50,605 nucleotides of DNA from Acidobacteriota bacterium (lineage in GTDB: Bacteria; Acidobacteriota; Blastocatellia; Pyrinomonadales; Pyrinomonadaceae): NCBI GenBank assembly GCA_019242475.1, contig JAFAVK010000037.1:1-50605 (forward strand), given 5' to 3'. A program made the translations under genes and the position numbers. The notes below the pieces were generated by a model, which had not been told where the DNA came from, did no database searches, and saw nothing but the letters and a program-made list of their open reading frames with translations. Shown in pieces: positions 50,475-50,605 of the stretch. Every line of letters begins with the position of its first letter. The first letter of the stretch is position 1.

Positions 50475-50605
50475 ATGGGAGAAGAGAAGTATACTCCGCG
50501 GCCCGAGCACAAGTTCACCTTCGGCCTCTGGACGGTCGGCAACCGCGGCCGCGACCCGTTCGGCGACGCCGTCCGCCCCAGTCTACCGCCCAACGACGCG
50601 GCCAA
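50475..50605 (+). CDS. xylA: Xylose isomerase (3' part beyond window)
   Basis: First 43 codons only. [20 protein letters not shown] and RDPFGD match the N-terminus of the actinobacterial-type xylose isomerase (D-xylose to D-xylulose). ATG at 50475 has GGGAG 9 nt upstream. Cut by the window end. Together with xylB it forms a xylose-utilisation pair. Confidence 0.88.
   Translation, partial: MGEEKYTPRPEHKFTFGLWTVGNRGRDPFGDAVRPSLPPNDAA

Overview
The window is a high-GC (about 65-75% in most genes), gene-dense bacterial chromosome segment. Several proteins point to Acidobacteriota, probably class Blastocatellia: a secreted VWFA-related 'acidobacterial' protein (45038-46327), a sortilin-like BNR-repeat exoprotein of more than 1,000 residues (29245-32454), ECF sigma factors paired with anti-sigma factors, and a divergent proton pyrophosphatase. 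This placement is inferred from gene content; no rRNA or tRNA gene was recognised.

Layout. 1-10 kb: H+-pyrophosphatase (cut by the window start), BioY, a secreted HExxH/TPR peptidase-like protein, and two ECF sigma/anti-sigma pairs (ChrR-like cupin type and RskA type) on either side of class I fructose-bisphosphate aldolase. 10-16 kb: MBL-fold hydrolase, AmrS-type radical SAM enzyme, an IS982-like transposase lying inside a split palindrome, SppA and MnmA. 16-24 kb: a MoxR/CbbQ-like AAA+ ATPase and a very large VWA protein, which normally work as a pair, are separated by a lower-GC gene encoding a nucleotidyl cyclase + PLD-like + radical SAM + SPASM fusion and by a YhhN membrane enzyme. A 55-bp copy of the 3' end of the ATPase gene lies just after the fusion gene, so the fusion gene sits between att-like direct repeats. 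24-35 kb: PlsC, double-PilZ protein, gyrA with a roughly 200-nt leader, the BNR protein, and a lipoprotein joining NHL repeats to an M23 peptidase domain. 35-40 kb (minus strand): dut, small membrane and two-gene modules, a MoaD-MoaE fusion, a Lon-N domain protein and an SbcD/Mre11-like nuclease. 40-50.6 kb: a sugar cluster with galK, kduD, manA, fbp, an inositol-monophosphatase-family enzyme, an arabinokinase-like GHMP kinase, galT, xylB and the start of xylA.

A second layer covers the intergenic spaces. At least fourteen contain long palindromes whose arms are imperfect tandem repeats, nearly all of 7-nt units (TGATGAA, GTAGGCA/GTAGACA, GTGAACG, AGAGGTC, GTTTTCA, AATTTCA; one family is 8-nt). 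They abut or include the stop codons of neighbouring genes, and two carry a ready-made ribosome-binding motif into the next gene. I see no CRISPR array or replication origin. The two most notable items are the cyclase-radical SAM fusion with its flanking direct repeats and the heptamer-palindrome system.
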